The notes under the pieces were generated by a model, which saw nothing but the letters and a program-made list of their open reading frames with translations, made no database searches and had not been told where the DNA came from. 64,000 nucleotides of DNA from assembly GCF_900142695.1 (NCBI RefSeq), contig NZ_FRBU01000004.1, positions 62,001 through 126,000 on the forward strand. Direction: 5' to 3'. The position numbers were made by a program, and so were the translations under genes. Origin of the DNA: Flavobacterium xanthum (GTDB lineage: Bacteria > Bacteroidota > Bacteroidia > Flavobacteriales > Flavobacteriaceae). Positions 62,820 to 64,000 of the stretch are shown here, piece by piece. The first letter of the stretch is position 1; each line of letters opens with the position of its first letter.

Positions 62820-63002
62820 ATGAAGAAGTTTATAATTCCCGTAATGATTGTTGCCATCATTGTTGCTTTATACGAGCAAGTCAGTGCAGAAAAAAATGTG
62901 TACATAATGGTTGTTGCTATTGTGATTTTCATGATGGGAATGATGCAGTTGAGTGCCAAAACACCTAGTAAAAATCAAGATAAAGAAGACGAAAATGTTT
63001 AA
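62820..63002 (+). CDS. Small two-helix membrane protein
   Basis: A 60-residue protein with two hydrophobic segments (about 4-18 and 26-44), followed by a polar charged tail (KTPSKNQDKEDENV). Its end overlaps the start of the Smr-domain gene by eight bases, so the two are co-translated. A -7 element TACTTTTG precedes it at 62793-62800. I recognise no family. Confidence 0.72.
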   Translation: MKKFIIPVMIVAIIVALYEQVSAEKNVYIMVVAIVIFMMGMMQLSAKTPSKNQDKEDENV

Positions 63003-63546
63003 TAAAGGAGATAAAGTTTCAGTACTTGATGAAGCTATTGATGGCGTTGTATTGTCCATGAATGGAGACCAAGTTACCATCGAAACAGCAGATGGATTCA
63101 TGATGACATTTTTTGTCAAGGAATTACTTAAAGTACAAGATACCAGTAATTTAATGGATTCAATTAGAAGAGTAAATGTAAGTGAGATTTCTAAAGAAAA
63201 AGAGATCCCAAAAGCACGAAGTTTTGTAAAGGAAAAAAAATCAAAACATGAAATTCCGGCTCCAGAGTTTGATTTACACATCGAAAAACTAGTGCCTAAT
63301 AAACGGGGAATGTCAAACTATGATATTCTAACCTTACAGACAGAAACGGCAAAACGGCATATAGAATTTGCCATTAGAAATCGGATTCCTAAGATTGTTT
63401 TCATCCATGGAGTTGGTGAAGGAGTCTTAAAAGCAGAACTGGATTTCTTACTAGGTCGTTATGATAATATTGCTTTTGCGGAAGGTAATTATCAAAAATA
63501 TGGTCAAGGTGCAACAGAAGTTTTTATCAAACAAAGTGCGATGTAA
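62995..63546 (+). CDS. Smr-domain protein (MutS2 C-terminal type)
   Basis: From the ATG at 62995 this is a 183-residue protein. An N-terminal beta region (MFNKGDKVSVLDEAIDGVV) resembles the KOW-like part of MutS2, followed by a linker. The Smr domain at about 100-183 has FDLHIEKL and the signature IVFIHGVGEGVLKAEL. Smr domains are endonucleases acting on DNA or on RNA at stalled ribosomes. Without a MutS ATPase this is a stand-alone form, common in Bacteroidetes. The longer frame to 62953 runs inside the upstream gene and is rejected. Confidence 0.9.
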   Translation: MFNKGDKVSVLDEAIDGVVLSMNGDQVTIETADGFMMTFFVKELLKVQDTSNLMDSIRRVNVSEISKEKEIPKARSFVKEKKSKHEIPAPEFDLHIEKLVPNKRGMSNYDILTLQTETAKRHIEFAIRNRIPKIVFIHGVGEGVLKAELDFLLGRYDNIAFAEGNYQKYGQGATEVFIKQSAM

Positions 63547-63571
63547 TTTCTTTTTCAGTTAATGCAAATCG

Positions 63572-63632
63572 AAAAAAAATCCCGATTTCAAGTCAATTCT
63601 CATTAGAAAATAGACTCGAAATCGGGATTTTT
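63572..63632. terminator. Bidirectional intrinsic terminator
   Basis: AAAAATCCCGATTTC (ending 63589) pairs with GAAATCGGGATTTTT (63618-63632), with additional AGTC/GACT pairing inside. It separates the Smr gene from the partial gene at the window edge. Confidence 0.88.
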
Positions 63633-63684
63633 GTTGGACTAAAAAACGATTGATTTGGACGTTTAATTTATGTCTAATTCAACA

Positions 63685-64000
63685 TTAATTGGTAGTCAAT
63701 AATTCACCGTAAATATAATTATCACCCAAAAGAAAATCGCTGTTTCCTTTCTTCATTTTTACATTTTTAAGGATCACCGTATGTTTAAAACCGTTCCCAA
63801 AACTAGTAGTTGTCACTTCAATCTTACCGCTGATATTTGCAACTCCAGCTACTGCAATCCATTCTTCAAGGACTACAGGAGTAGAGGGATAAACGGAATT
63901 GCAAAAGTAATCATCAGTCAACAAACCAGAGAATAATCGATAGGTAAGTTTGTTTTTAGTGTTACTAATTAAGGCGGTTCTTGGTGTGTTTATTGGAGTA
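63685..64000 (-). CDS. Hypothetical protein, C-terminal part (runs off the window)
   Basis: The frame stays open to the right edge of the window, so only the last 104 or so residues are present; the true start is outside. The visible part is beta-rich with WIAVAGVANISGKIEVTTTS and FKHTVILKNVKMKKG, and contains one Cys. It looks like an exported or lipoprotein-type domain, but this cannot be confirmed without the N-terminus. An in-frame TTG at 63924 is unlikely to be the start because the open frame continues upstream. Confidence 0.65.
   Translation of the reverse strand, partial: TPINTPRTALISNTKNKLTYRLFSGLLTDDYFCNSVYPSTPVVLEEWIAVAGVANISGKIEVTTTSFGNGFKHTVILKNVKMKKGNSDFLLGDNYIYGELLTTN

Overview
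The window is chromosomal DNA from a Flavobacterium-like member of the Bacteroidetes (Flavobacteriaceae). The base composition is strongly AT-rich. Many promoters look like the Bacteroidetes consensus TTTG-N17-23-TAnnTTTG, and Shine-Dalgarno signals are essentially absent. Outer-membrane proteins of Bacteroidetes type (TonB-dependent receptor with a carboxypeptidase-like regulatory domain, OMP_b-brl_3 barrel, BatA-type VWA protein) and several flavobacterial domains of unknown function (DUF6048, DUF6095, DUF6146, DUF6452, DUF6787) are present. I saw no rRNA, tRNA, CRISPR array, insertion sequence or phage gene.

Layout: 1-8.6 kb holds housekeeping genes: a metallo-hydrolase, an alpha/beta hydrolase, a BatA-like protein with a catalytically degenerate dihydroorotase, a secreted lactonase and a DEAD-box helicase. 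8.6-22 kb is the most interesting part, a 13-kb minus-strand block of two related operons. Operon A, in transcription order, is receiver-only response regulator, HEAT-repeat membrane protein, processive family-2 glycosyltransferase, LtaS-like phosphoglycerol transferase with a C-terminal TPR region, and TPR/YaiO outer-membrane barrel. Operon B is HEAT protein, glycosyltransferase, TPR/YaiO barrel, DUF4838 glycosidase-like protein and a second receiver-only response regulator. I read this as a duplicated, diverged envelope polysaccharide synthesis and export system that lacks the usual c-di-GMP (PilZ) module.

22.7-31.1 kb holds a TIGR02757 protein, a LolD-type ABC ATPase, MsrA, small membrane proteins, the serine pathway genes serC and serA with a LuxC-like acyl-CoA reductase, a ferredoxin and a frameshifted methyltransferase. 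31-42 kb holds a TonB-dependent receptor, YchF, a flavin reductase and topoisomerase IV (parE and parC), with a 29-residue membrane peptide and a DUF1016 nuclease-like gene between the two subunits. 42-49 kb holds TerC, a lipoprotein, a pentapeptide-repeat protein, MurQ, and an AraC-type regulator with a membrane sensor beside an outer-membrane barrel gene. 49-64 kb holds a ZIP transporter, methyltransferases including a THUMP enzyme and an RlmD-type enzyme, an MscS channel, a CPBP protease fused to a DUF3738-like domain, OsmC, an SGNH hydrolase, CysM, DUF1003 and DUF2752 proteins, an Smr-domain protein, and a partial gene at the right edge.

Most convergent gene ends are separated by clear intrinsic terminators. 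Functions rest on motifs and family recognition by eye; no database search was run.
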